DNA of 52,842 nt from an uncultured Clostridia bacterium (lineage in GTDB: Bacteria; Bacillota; Clostridia; TANB77; CAG-508). The translations under genes and the position numbers were made by a program. The DNA is taken from contig CAKPHD010000005.1 of the NCBI GenBank assembly GCA_934155625.1, positions 1 through 52,842 on the forward strand. Direction: 5' to 3'. This document shows, in pieces, positions 25,885-33,270 of this stretch (the first letter of the stretch is position 1; each line of letters opens with the position of its first letter). Under the pieces are notes generated by a model. It was given only the letters and a program-made list of their open reading frames with translations, was not told the DNA's origin and ran no database searches.

Positions 25885-25909
25885 AAAGTGGAATTCGGCC
25901 ACTTTTTTT
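25883..25909 (+). terminator. rpsT terminator
   Basis: AAAAAGTGG and CCACTTTTT around a 7-nt loop with a T-run, overlapping the stop codon. Confidence 0.85.
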
Positions 25910-25936
25910 ATGTGCATTTAATTTGTAGAAAAAATT

Positions 25937-25969
25937 AAAAATGGGCTCCTATTTAAGAGTCCATTTTTA
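25937..25969 (-). terminator. Terminator of the alpha-CTD-like gene
   Basis: AAAAATGG-g-CTC pairs with GAG-t-CCATTTTT. Convergent with the rpsT terminator. Confidence 0.75.
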
Positions 25970-25974
25970 TGTAA

Positions 25975-26526
25975 CTATTTTAAAAATTCAAAATCACATT
26001 CCCTCAATCTTTCGCATAACTCCAGTTTTTCGAATTCTTCTTTATCTAACTGTTTTATAGCTACAATTTTTCCTTTTTCCTGTAATTTTATTTCAATTTT
26101 TATTTCAACTTTTTTATTTGTATTTCCAAACTTAAATTCCTGAAATTTTGTCAAAATTTCATTTATTGATTTTTCGCCTATGTTTGGCACTTTAACTAAG
26201 TCTTTTTCCGTACAATTTTCAAGTTGTTCTATTCTTGATATATTAGCTCTTCTTAGTGCATTATGTGACTTACCTGATAATTTGAGTTTATACAAATCAC
26301 TACCATCCTCATTAGGAATAATACTCAAAGTCCGATTAAATATTTCTAATCTATTTTTGATATCTTCTACAGACCTTTTTCCAATTCCAAGTATCCCACT
26401 CACCTGTTTTTCTGTTTTTTGAGTAAGTTGTCCTACTGTTAATATCCCAGCTCTTTTCAAAGCAGTTGTGCTTTTAGTAGAAATTTCTAATTTTTCAATC
26501 CGTTCTTCATCTTTAATTTGTTTCAT
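25975..26526 (-). CDS. Protein with two tandem RNA polymerase alpha-CTD-like domains
   Basis: The 183-aa protein consists of two helix-hairpin-helix domains resembling the C-terminal domain of the RNA polymerase alpha subunit, with no alpha N-terminal domain. Copy 1 (about 10-62) reads IEKLEISTKSTTALKRAGI, then VGQLTQKTEKQVSGILGIGKRSVEDI. Copy 2 (about 80-132) reads YKLKLSGKSHNALRRANI, then EQLENCTEKDLVKVPNIGEKSINEI. A basic-acidic tail follows. In alpha, this domain binds UP-element DNA and activators, so a DNA-binding or regulator-competing role is possible, but this is inference. AGGAGAG precedes the ATG. It is monocistronic, and its host-like codon use argues against recent transfer. Confidence 0.85.
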   Translation of the reverse strand: MKQIKDEERIEKLEISTKSTTALKRAGILTVGQLTQKTEKQVSGILGIGKRSVEDIKNRLEIFNRTLSIIPNEDGSDLYKLKLSGKSHNALRRANISRIEQLENCTEKDLVKVPNIGEKSINEILTKFQEFKFGNTNKKVEIKIEIKLQEKGKIVAIKQLDKEEFEKLELCERLRECDFEFLK

Positions 26527-26623
26527 GTTGGCTCTCCTTTTATTTTTATTAATAGTTACATTTCAAAATGAGTTATACTCTCTGAATTATAGTATACCAT
26601 ATTTTACATAATAATGCAATCAC

Positions 26624-26664
26624 TAAAAATAAGTTGCCAAAAGGATTAACCTTGTTGACAACTT
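26624..26664 (-). terminator. Terminator of the cyclophilin gene
   Basis: AAGTTGCCAA (26631-26640) and TTGACAACTT (26655-26664) form an imperfect stem with a short inner AGG/CCT pair. A T-rich tract follows on the minus strand. Confidence 0.75.
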
Positions 26665-26669
26665 ATTTT

Positions 26670-27488
26670 TTATTGTTTTAAATTAATTCCATATGTTTTA
26701 TAAACCCAATCATAATAATTCCATGTTTCTAATGTTTCTGGTTTTCCATAATCAACACCATATGTTTCAACTGAAACTTTTGAGATTATTACATCATTAA
26801 CAGGTGTACTCTTTTCTTTTGACTCACTTTCTGATGAAGACTTACTACTTGAACTACTTGAGGATTCAGCTTCTTTTACTTCAACTTTTTCAATATTATG
26901 AACTATATCCATTCCTTCAATTACTTTTCCAAATGGTGCATAGCTTCCATCTAATGATGAATTATCTGCTGTCATTATAAAGAATTGTGAACCTGCTGAA
27001 TTATAACTTTCTGTAGTTAATGATTTTGAATATTGTTGTGTATAATCAGCTCTTGCCATAGAAATTACACCCTCTTTGTGTTTTAAAGTATTTTTGTTAT
27101 ATCCATTTGATAAAAACTCTCCCTTTATACAATAATCTCTATCTTCACCGTCTTTTACATCTATCCCTAAATCACTTAATTTTGGTGAACCTGTTCCATC
27201 TCCATTTGAATCTCCACCTTGAATCATGAATCCTTCTACAATTCTATGAAATTTAAGTCCATCATAAAATCCATGTTGTGCAAGTGCTACAAAATTTGAT
27301 ACAGTTTGTGGTGCCATATCTGGATATAATTCAAGTTTTATTGTTCCAAAATCTTGAACTTCCATTGTTACTATTGGATTTTTAACTTCCATTGTAGCTT
27401 TTTTATAATATCCATAAGATACTCCTCCTATTAATGCTACAATTAAAATTAATGCTATTATTGTTATTATATTTGATGCTTTTTTCAT
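26670..27488 (-). CDS. Membrane-anchored peptidyl-prolyl cis-trans isomerase (cyclophilin type)
   Basis: Cyclophilins catalyse proline isomerisation and assist folding; an N-terminal hydrophobic segment (about residues 7-26, no lipobox cysteine) places this 272-aa protein on the outer face of the membrane. The catalytic core is clear: GTIKLELYPDMAPQTVSNFV, the active-site motif FHRIVEGFMIQGGD with the catalytic Arg, the SMARA segment and GSQFFIM. A Ser/Glu-rich low-complexity insert (about 205-230) interrupts the C-terminal part. It follows disA by 29 nt and may share its transcript. A terminator lies just downstream. Confidence 0.94.
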   Translation of the reverse strand: MKKASNIITIIALILIVALIGGVSYGYYKKATMEVKNPIVTMEVQDFGTIKLELYPDMAPQTVSNFVALAQHGFYDGLKFHRIVEGFMIQGGDSNGDGTGSPKLSDLGIDVKDGEDRDYCIKGEFLSNGYNKNTLKHKEGVISMARADYTQQYSKSLTTESYNSAGSQFFIMTADNSSLDGSYAPFGKVIEGMDIVHNIEKVEVKEAESSSSSSSKSSSESESKEKSTPVNDVIISKVSVETYGVDYGKPETLETWNYYDWVYKTYGINLKQ

Positions 27489-27517
27489 TTTCTTTCTTCC
27501 TTTCTCTTTTATAGTTG

Positions 27518-28591
27518 TTAAATTAATATATTGTCAAATGCAAATTGTTCTTGCATTTTCTTTAATGTTTGTTTTATAGTTTTGGCCCTTACTTCTCCAA
27601 TTCCTTCTACATTATCTAAGTCACTTATTTCGGCTACTAGAATATGCTGGAATGATTTGAATGACTTTACCAAATTTTCTACTATAGTGCTTGGCATTCT
27701 TGGTACTTTGCTTAGTATTCTATATCCTTTAGGATATACTGCAAGTTCTTCAAAATTTTCAAAACTTTCATATCCTAACATCTTAGCAATTATTGGTTCT
27801 TTTCTTAAGTCTTCATGATTTAATTTTGATAATTGCTCTAGTATTTCTTCTGCATATGCATCATTTACTTGGTAATCTTTTATTACTTGAAGCTCTTCTT
27901 TAGCAAGTCCTCCTATTAATTCTTCTAATTGCATATTTACAAGCCTTCCATCATTTCCAAGTTCATAAATTTGCTTTTTAATTTCTTCTACTATCCTCAT
28001 TACCATTTCTGCTCTTTGAATAACTGTTAATACATTATCTAGTGTTACTATATCATTGAATTCATATTCATTTAAAATACTTAATTTACTGTCATAAACT
28101 TTTCTATATTTTTCTAATGTTTGAATTGCTTGATTTGCTTTGTTCAATACTGCTTCTGTGTCTTCTAAAATATATCTATAATTTTCTTTAAATACTGTTA
28201 TTATATTTCTTCTTTGTGATATACTTATTACTAGTTCGCCGGTTTGTTTTGCTGTTCTTTCTGCTGTTCTATGTCTCGTTCCTGTTTCTACTGTTGGTAT
28301 TTGATATGATGGAATTAGTTGCGCATTTGCAAATAGTATTTTTTTCATATCTCCGCTTAAAACTATTGCACCATCCATTTTTGCTAATTCATATAATTTT
28401 GATGAAGTGTAATCTTCATTTATAAAGAATCCTCCATCTACCACTTCTTCTATAACTTCTGGCTTATCTGTAATAAGTAATAACGCTCCCGTTTTTGCTT
28501 TTAGGATATTCTCAAGTCCTTCTCTTATTGGAGTTCCTGGGGCTATCTTTTTTAATATTGCTGCTATTGGATCTTCTTTAACTGTACTCAT
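27518..28591 (-). CDS. disA: DNA integrity scanning diadenylate cyclase DisA
   Basis: DisA makes cyclic di-AMP from two ATP and slows synthesis when it meets branched DNA. The 357-aa octameric-type protein has the DAC domain with the diagnostic DGA (73-75) and RHR (106-108) motifs, a helical spine, and a C-terminal helix-hairpin-helix DNA-binding domain (ISDLDNVEGIGEVRAKTIKQTL). It lies 35 nt downstream of radA, as in many Firmicutes where RadA modulates DisA. The usual companions ctsR-mcsAB-clpC are absent here. Confidence 0.98.
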   Translation of the reverse strand: MSTVKEDPIAAILKKIAPGTPIREGLENILKAKTGALLLITDKPEVIEEVVDGGFFINEDYTSSKLYELAKMDGAIVLSGDMKKILFANAQLIPSYQIPTVETGTRHRTAERTAKQTGELVISISQRRNIITVFKENYRYILEDTEAVLNKANQAIQTLEKYRKVYDSKLSILNEYEFNDIVTLDNVLTVIQRAEMVMRIVEEIKKQIYELGNDGRLVNMQLEELIGGLAKEELQVIKDYQVNDAYAEEILEQLSKLNHEDLRKEPIIAKMLGYESFENFEELAVYPKGYRILSKVPRMPSTIVENLVKSFKSFQHILVAEISDLDNVEGIGEVRAKTIKQTLKKMQEQFAFDNILI

Positions 28592-28626
28592 TATTATGCT
28601 CTACCTCCTTAAAATTTAATACTTAT

Positions 28627-29988
28627 TTACTTAATCTTAAGTATTCTTAGCATTTCCCCTATATTCTTGACCCCTATTATATCTAATTTATAGTTATCTT
28701 TCAAGCCTTTTTTATTATTTTCTGGAATAATACATGTCTTAAATCCTAATTTTTCTGCTTCTTTCAATCTTTTTTCTATTAAGTTGATTCTTCTTACTTC
28801 TCCTGTTAGCCCTACTTCTCCCATAACTACAGTAGATTGAGGTATTGGTACATTTTTACATGATGATGCCACTGTTGCTATAATTCCTAAATCAGCTGCT
28901 GGCTCAGAAATTCTCATTCCTCCTGCAACATTTAAATATACATCTTGATTTCCTAGTGATAATCCAGCTCTTTTTTCTAACACTGCAATTAACACTGCTA
29001 ATCTATTGTAATCAAATCCATTTGCAGTTCTTTTAGGTAATCCAAATACTGTCTGCGACGTTAATGCTTGTATTTCTACCAATATTGGTCTAGTTCCCTC
29101 AACACTTGCTAAAATACAAGAACCTGATGGATTATCTTCCCTTTCTGTTATCAATATATCTGAAGGATTTGTAACTTCACACATTCCTTCTTGCCTCATC
29201 TCAAACATTCCAATTTCATTTGTTGAACCAAATCTATTTTTTACAGCTCTTAAGATTCTATATGTATTATACCTTTCTCCTTCTAAGTATAATACTGTAT
29301 CTACCATATGTTCAAGCACTCTTGGTCCTGCAATATTACCTTCTTTTGTTACATGCCCTATTATAATTGTAGTTATTTGTTGCGCTTTACACATTCTCAT
29401 AATTTGAGATGTTATTTCTCTTACTTGACTTACACTACCTGCTGCTGCAGTAATTTCATCTGAATACATTGTTTGAATTGAATCTATTATTACAAGCTTT
29501 GGCTTCATATCAGCAATCGCATCTTTTATTACATCTATATCTGTTTCACCTAAAAACATCAAATCATCATTTTTAACATCAAGTCTATCTGCTCTTAGCT
29601 TTATTTGTTCAGCAGACTCTTCTCCAGATACATATAATACTTTTCCATCGCCTTGAACTTTTTCACATAATTGCAAAATTAATGTAGATTTACCAATTCC
29701 AGGTTCTCCTCCAAGTAATATTAATGAACCTTTTACTAAACCTCCTCCTAATACTCTATCTAGTTCTAAATATCCTGTAGAAGTTCTGTTAGCTTCTTGT
29801 CCAACATAACTACTTAAAGGCTTTGGTGTATTATTTATTTTTTTCTCTATTTTATTAGTATCAGTATATTTTTCAATTTTTTGCTCATAAAATGTGTTCC
29901 AACTATTACACGCAGGACATTTTCCTAGCCATTTTGGTGATTCGTTTCCACATTCACTACATACAAAAACTGTTTTTGCTTTAGCCAT
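28627..29988 (-). CDS. radA: DNA repair protein RadA
   Basis: RadA is a RecA-like helicase that drives branch migration in recombination and repair. The 453-aa protein has the N-terminal four-cysteine zinc finger (C10, C13, C24, C27), Walker A GGEPGIGKST (93-102), Walker B VIIDSIQTM, the RadA-specific KNRFG motif, and the C-terminal Lon-protease-like domain (YLNVAGGMRISEPAADLG). It is followed directly by disA. The upstream region (30004-30078) carries a GC-rich REP-like element between radA and its probable promoter, so the radA leader RNA would contain this structure. Confidence 0.98.
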   Translation of the reverse strand: MAKAKTVFVCSECGNESPKWLGKCPACNSWNTFYEQKIEKYTDTNKIEKKINNTPKPLSSYVGQEANRTSTGYLELDRVLGGGLVKGSLILLGGEPGIGKSTLILQLCEKVQGDGKVLYVSGEESAEQIKLRADRLDVKNDDLMFLGETDIDVIKDAIADMKPKLVIIDSIQTMYSDEITAAAGSVSQVREITSQIMRMCKAQQITTIIIGHVTKEGNIAGPRVLEHMVDTVLYLEGERYNTYRILRAVKNRFGSTNEIGMFEMRQEGMCEVTNPSDILITEREDNPSGSCILASVEGTRPILVEIQALTSQTVFGLPKRTANGFDYNRLAVLIAVLEKRAGLSLGNQDVYLNVAGGMRISEPAADLGIIATVASSCKNVPIPQSTVVMGEVGLTGEVRRINLIEKRLKEAEKLGFKTCIIPENNKKGLKDNYKLDIIGVKNIGEMLRILKIK

Positions 29989-30003
29989 TTTTTCTCCCTT
30001 CTA

Positions 30004-30078
30004 AACTTTGGTACTTTGGGGACCGGTTCTCTGCCGTACCTTTTTGAGTACCGATGGGACCGGTTCCGTTCCAAAATG
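30004..30078. repeat. REP-like GC-rich element upstream of radA
   Basis: GGGACCGGTTC occurs twice (30019-30029 and 30056-30066). GGTACT (30010-30015) pairs with AGTACC (30047-30052), and TTTGG-type ends (TTTGGTAC...GTTCCAAA) close the unit. It is conspicuously GC-rich in an AT-rich intergenic region. It resembles clostridial REP-type repeats linked to RAYT transposases; that link is from memory and there is no transposase in the window. Confidence 0.55.
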
Positions 30079-30220
30079 CAATTGTTATACTATCATATTT
30101 TTATCTAAATTACAATACTTGGTATTTATTTCCTTTGATTTTGTTAACTAGTCATGTTATCATATTTATAAGATATTTTATTTTTATTTATAGAGTTCTA
30201 ACTCTTTATTAGGAGGTCGT

Positions 30221-30466
30221 ATGAATAATTTTTTTAATGGACTCAAGAATTTAGATAAAGATACATATAAAATAATGAAATATGGCTTATTATTTTCTGG
30301 TATAGTATGTCTTACCGCTATTTGTGTTTTATTAATATACATATTTTTAGGTATATCTCTTTTTTATCATTTAGGTTTAACTTTAATAAAATCGAGTTTC
30401 ACATTTGCTGTTGAATTTATTATTTGCGGAATTATTGTTGATTTTATAAAAAATAAAGGGATTTGA
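30221..30466 (+). CDS. Small membrane protein, 81 aa
   Basis: I do not recognise this family. The 81-aa protein has a short charged N-terminus (MNNFFNGLKNLDKDTYKIMK), two hydrophobic segments (about 21-47 and 53-74) and a basic C-terminal end (DFIKNKGI), the layout of a small two-helix inner-membrane protein. AGGAGG 5 nt before the ATG supports translation. It stands alone, divergent from radA. The stop is TGA, one of the few in this window. Confidence 0.7.
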   Translation: MNNFFNGLKNLDKDTYKIMKYGLLFSGIVCLTAICVLLIYIFLGISLFYHLGLTLIKSSFTFAVEFIICGIIVDFIKNKGI

Positions 30467-30516
30467 ATTTCTATTATAACGAATAATACTCTACAATAGA
30501 TATGTTACAATAAACA

Positions 30517-30705
30517 GCTTACTAAAACTATATTTAGAAATTAATAATATATTGTTTTTGAAATACCGCGTAAGTGACTAAACGAGCTTATGCAAGTGCG
30601 ATATGGAGCAATCTACATACTAGTTTTTTTATGGAGATTGCGACACCAAGGTATAAAAAAACAATATATTATTAATTTACTAAACTTTATATAAGTTGAC
30701 CATGA
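30517..30705. repeat. MITE-like palindromic element B
   Basis: AAATTAATAATATATTGTTTT (about 30537-30558) is matched by its complement at about 30655-30677, and the similarity extends outward (TTTAG...CTAAA). The interior, which is less AT-rich, contains GCGTAAG/CTTATGC (about 30569-30592) and GCAATCT/AGATTGC (about 30608-30641) hairpins. This fills the gap between the 81-aa gene and the BI-1 gene; no ORF with a ribosome site lies inside. Confidence 0.65.
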
Positions 30706-30732
30706 TTGCCATATTCTTATATCACATTTTTC

Positions 30733-30761
30733 TTGACTTTTAATCTTTTTATCTTTACAAT
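30733..30761 (+). promoter_or_regulatory. Promoter of the BI-1 family gene
   Basis: TTGACT (30733-30738), 17 nt, TACAAT (30756-30761). Confidence 0.7.
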
Positions 30762-30812
30762 ATAATATATAATTTATTAATTATTGCATATATTAAGGAA
30801 GGGGGTAATATT

Positions 30813-31496
30813 ATGGAAACATATGATGATGGTAATGCCATTCATACTGTAGATGCTAACCAAGTTCTTACAAATACATTTTTTAGAATGTTTTTGGGTT
30901 TACTTGCAAGTGCTTTGACTGCTTTCTATGTTTATAAATCCGGATTGTATATCTCTGTTCTCACAAGTGGCAGTTATATGGCATTAGCTATTGTTGAAAT
31001 TGCTGTTGTTTTGATTTTTTCTTTATTATTTAAAAAGCTTTCACCAACAGCTGTAACCATTTTATTTTTTACTTATGCATTTATAAATGGTTTTACTTTG
31101 TCAGTTATCTTTGTTGCTTATGAAATGACTTCAATTGTTTATGCTTTTGCTGGAACAGCTGCTTTATTTGGTGTTCTCTCTTTAATTGGTTATAAAACTG
31201 ATAAAGATATTTCAAATTGGGGAACTATTTTGACTGTTGCTCTTTTAGTTGGCATTGTTTTAACTATTATTAACATTTTTGTTGGTAGTACTATGCTAGA
31301 TATTGCTTTGGATTGGGCTATTTTACTTATTTTCTTTGGTTTGACTATTTATGATATGAATAAGATTAAAATTATGCAACAAGCTGGATTTTGTGAAGAT
31401 GAAAAATTATATATTTATGGTGCTATGGAATTGTACTTAGATTTTATTAATATTTTTCTTCGTATTTTGTCTTTATTTGCAAAGCGTAGAGATTGA
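30813..31496 (+). CDS. Bax inhibitor-1/YccA (UPF0005) family membrane protein
   Basis: The 227-aa protein has a short N-terminal tail (METYDDGNAIHTVDANQV) and about seven membrane helices. Family signatures include NTFFRMFLGLLASALTAF near the start, YAFINGFTLSVIF in the middle, and the C-terminal TIYDMNKIKIMQQ...ALELYLDFINIFL-type segment (here AMELYLDFINIFLRILSLF). Bacterial members act as pH-sensitive Ca2+ leak channels or interact with membrane proteases; which applies here is unknown. AAGGAAGGGGG precedes the ATG. It is monocistronic and ends in TGA shortly before tRNA-Pro. Confidence 0.92.
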   Translation: METYDDGNAIHTVDANQVLTNTFFRMFLGLLASALTAFYVYKSGLYISVLTSGSYMALAIVEIAVVLIFSLLFKKLSPTAVTILFFTYAFINGFTLSVIFVAYEMTSIVYAFAGTAALFGVLSLIGYKTDKDISNWGTILTVALLVGIVLTIINIFVGSTMLDIALDWAILLIFFGLTIYDMNKIKIMQQAGFCEDEKLYIYGAMELYLDFINIFLRILSLFAKRRD

Positions 31497-31578
31497 TTAT
31501 TATAATTTTGTATTTATATGTGTGCAAAACTGCTTTTTTATAAAATCAAAAAAAATTTTATATTTTTTCAAAAAAGCC

Positions 31579-31607
31579 TTGAATTTGTTTTATTTTTGTG
31601 TTATTAT
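31579..31607 (+). promoter_or_regulatory. Promoter of tRNA-Pro
   Basis: TTGAAT (31579-31584), 17 nt, TATTAT (31602-31607). Confidence 0.6.
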
Positions 31608-31637
31608 ATATAAGCGTTTGGCAAATAAAATATTTAT

Positions 31638-31713
31638 CGAGGCGTAGCGCAGTTGGTAGCGCGCGTGGTTTGGGACCATGAGGTCGCAGGTTCGATCCCT
31701 GTCGCCTCGACCA
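31638..31713 (+). tRNA. tRNA-Pro (anticodon TGG)
   Basis: Complete cloverleaf with encoded CCA. CGAGGCG/CGCCTCG acceptor, D-arm GCGC/GCGC, anticodon stem CGTGG/CCATG with loop TTTGGGA (anticodon TGG). Its last 13 bases are the integration site of the element that follows. Confidence 0.97.
31701..31713. other. attL core of the tRNA-Pro element
   Basis: GTCGCCTCGACCA, the tRNA 3' end, is repeated exactly at 40605-40617. Confidence 0.85.
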
Positions 31714-31718
31714 GAAAA

Positions 31719-31740
31719 AGGAGCTTTTTGAAAGCTCCTT
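31719..31740. terminator. Hairpin just after tRNA-Pro
   Basis: AAGGAGCTTT-TTG-AAAGCTCCTT perfect stem inside the element's left end. It probably ends tRNA-Pro transcription, although the T-run is delayed. Confidence 0.55.
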
Positions 31741-31812
31741 AAATTGTTTTTGGGCTATTTTAAGCCTTTTTTCTTTTCTTAAACTTTTTCAAAATTTCTC
31801 TATATTTGTGTT

Positions 31813-31834
31813 ACTGCATTCAAAATTACATTCA
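31813..31834 (+). other. Integrase arm-type motif, left end
   Basis: ACTGCATTCAAA followed by TTACATTCA: nearly the same string recurs at 40535-40555 beside attR. Two direct CATTCA units in each. Confidence 0.55.
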
Positions 31835-31879
31835 GCTAAAATAATTTGAATGTAATAATTGCATTCAAATTATTTTAGC
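31835..31879. repeat. Perfect 18-bp palindrome arms at left end
   Basis: GCTAAAATAATTTGAATG (31835-31852) and its exact complement (31862-31879) are separated by 9 nt. They contain two further CATTCAAA units in opposite orientation. There is no T-run, so it is a protein-binding palindrome rather than a terminator. The rest of 31880-31980 shows nothing else. Confidence 0.7.
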
Positions 31880-31980
31880 ATAAAGGAAGTATCTTTAATT
31901 ATATTTTTTAAATTTTAGTATAATAAAAGATAACAAGATGCAAATTATACAAAATTTCATCTTGTTATCGATATATATAT

Positions 31981-32424
31981 CTATTTTCTAAATAAATTTA
32001 TAATTTTTTCAATTATTTTTTGTAAAAAATTCTTTTCTTTTACTTCAATTAATGAAGTATTACTTTCTGAGTTTTGCAAATTTTCTTGTTTGTTCTTAAA
32101 CAAATTATTTACATTATATTTTTCTTGTTTTTCTTCCTCAAATCTCATTCTATCTATTTTTTCTTTATTTAATATTTTTGCTCTTTGATTATCTTGTGCC
32201 CAATAATCTCTAAATAAAATCGATATAATTAGTTTTGCTTTTTTTGATACATTTTGGTCATCAAGAGATTGTAAAGGATTATAATTAAATATATAATTTT
32301 TATTTTGATTATCGGAAAAAACTTTAATCATATCTTGTGGTATTTTATTATAATCTGTTTTAGGTATAAATTTTAATATTTCTAATACCTCTGTATATGC
32401 ATTTGCATATTCCATACTAATCAT
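31981..32424 (-). CDS. Unnamed ~145-aa family protein, copy 1
   Basis: The 147-aa protein belongs to a family with two more members at 42890-43345 and 42439-42873. The shared layout is an N-terminal NAYTEVLEIL helix, an x-KIP-x motif near residue 28, a central aromatic DYWAQD-type segment, the block REKYNPDNLFK (here QEKYNVNNLFK, about 108-118), an Asn/Glu-rich linker and an amphipathic basic C-terminal helix (FLQKIIEKIINLFRK). It has no signal peptide. The tail could touch a membrane or nucleic acid. AGGAG stands 6 nt before the ATG. It is the last gene of the cargo operon of the tRNA-Pro element. No function is known to me. Confidence 0.8.
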   Translation of the reverse strand: MISMEYANAYTEVLEILKFIPKTDYNKIPQDMIKVFSDNQNKNYIFNYNPLQSLDDQNVSKKAKLIISILFRDYWAQDNQRAKILNKEKIDRMRFEEEKQEKYNVNNLFKNKQENLQNSESNTSLIEVKEKNFLQKIIEKIINLFRK

Positions 32425-32433
32425 AATATACTC

Positions 32434-32793
32434 CTATTCTTTTGAAAGATTCTCTTTATCTTTTTGTTGATTTAATTGTTGTTCTATATCTTGTTGAACA
32501 GCATCTTTAGCTTGTGTATCATTTTGCTCACTTAATGTTTCTTTACCAAGAGCTTGTGTACTTACAGATTTTAAGTCTTTTGCTTGAGAAACTTCTTGTA
32601 TTTTTTGATAAAATTTATTTACATATTGCAAGAGTTCTTGCTTATTTGAAGTAAGATTTGATACATCTGCAAGTAATAAAGGTATAATGTCTTCTTGTGA
32701 ATTTTCTAAGGCATTCATATCAAGCTCATATTTATTATTTACTAATTTTTTAGATATATTAGCGTAATTAAGTCCGTTCTTGATCAAAGTCAA
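32434..32793 (-). CDS. Hypothetical cargo protein, ~119 aa
   Basis: This Gln/Lys/Asp-rich, apparently helical protein of up to 119 aa has a low-complexity C-terminus (QQDIEQQLNQQKDKENLSKE). Its start is uncertain. The reading begins at a TTG (32793) inside the end of the upstream gene in another frame, without a clear ribosome site. Its first codons (GLNYANISKKL) read as if they continued the upstream protein after NIDFDQER. It may therefore be the second half of a once longer protein split by a frameshift, or a translationally coupled gene. It lies 9 nt upstream of the family gene at 31981. I do not recognise it. Confidence 0.55.
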   Translation of the reverse strand: MTLIKNGLNYANISKKLVNNKYELDMNALENSQEDIIPLLLADVSNLTSNKQELLQYVNKFYQKIQEVSQAKDLKSVSTQALGKETLSEQNDTQAKDAVQQDIEQQLNQQKDKENLSKE

Positions 32794-33136
32794 TGTTCAT
32801 AATAAATTCTCCATTTTCAAGCTGATCAGAACCAACATTATAAAAACCTTCTAGAATTTCAAAACTTATTTCATCATTAATATTCAATCCAAAATGAACA
32901 TTAGAATCTACTAATTTTTTTGTATCACCAAGATAATCGTAATTAAATTGAGGTTCTTTATCAAATACGTGAATTTCATCACCTTCAAGGCAAACATGAA
33001 GTCCATCAAAACAATAATATTCTACTCCTTCTTCAGTTGTCTTAATTAAATTTTTTGGTAAACATTTAGATTTTATATTTTCTAGCATTGTTCTATATTT
33101 ATTATATGAATTAGCTGTTTCATTTTTTTCTACCAT
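32768..33136 (-). CDS. Hypothetical cargo protein, 122 aa
   Basis: The 122-aa acidic protein, rich in beta-type segments (YYCFDGLHVCLEGDEIHVFD...FGLNINDEISFEILEGFY), has no membrane segment and no motif I can name. Compact acidic proteins like this are common as immunity or antitoxin partners, but nothing here proves that. GAGAGGGAAAGAT precedes the ATG, and a promoter stands at 33174-33201. It is the first gene of the three-gene cargo operon, and its 3' end overlaps the next reading frame by 26 nt. Confidence 0.7.
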   Translation of the reverse strand: MVEKNETANSYNKYRTMLENIKSKCLPKNLIKTTEEGVEYYCFDGLHVCLEGDEIHVFDKEPQFNYDYLGDTKKLVDSNVHFGLNINDEISFEILEGFYNVGSDQLENGEFIMNIDFDQERT

Positions 33137-33173
33137 ATCTTTCCCTCTCTTTCGAATAAAAATAATTAATTTA

Positions 33174-33201
33174 ATTTTATCATAATAAATTATTTTGTCA
33201 A
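33174..33201 (-). promoter_or_regulatory. Promoter of the element's cargo operon
   Basis: Minus strand TTGACA (33201-33196), 16 nt, TAAAAT (33179-33174). Confidence 0.65.
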
Positions 33202-33270
33202 CAACAATTTTATAAATTTAAACTATTATATAATCGATGTATGAATATATTATCTAAACTCGTTAACTAT

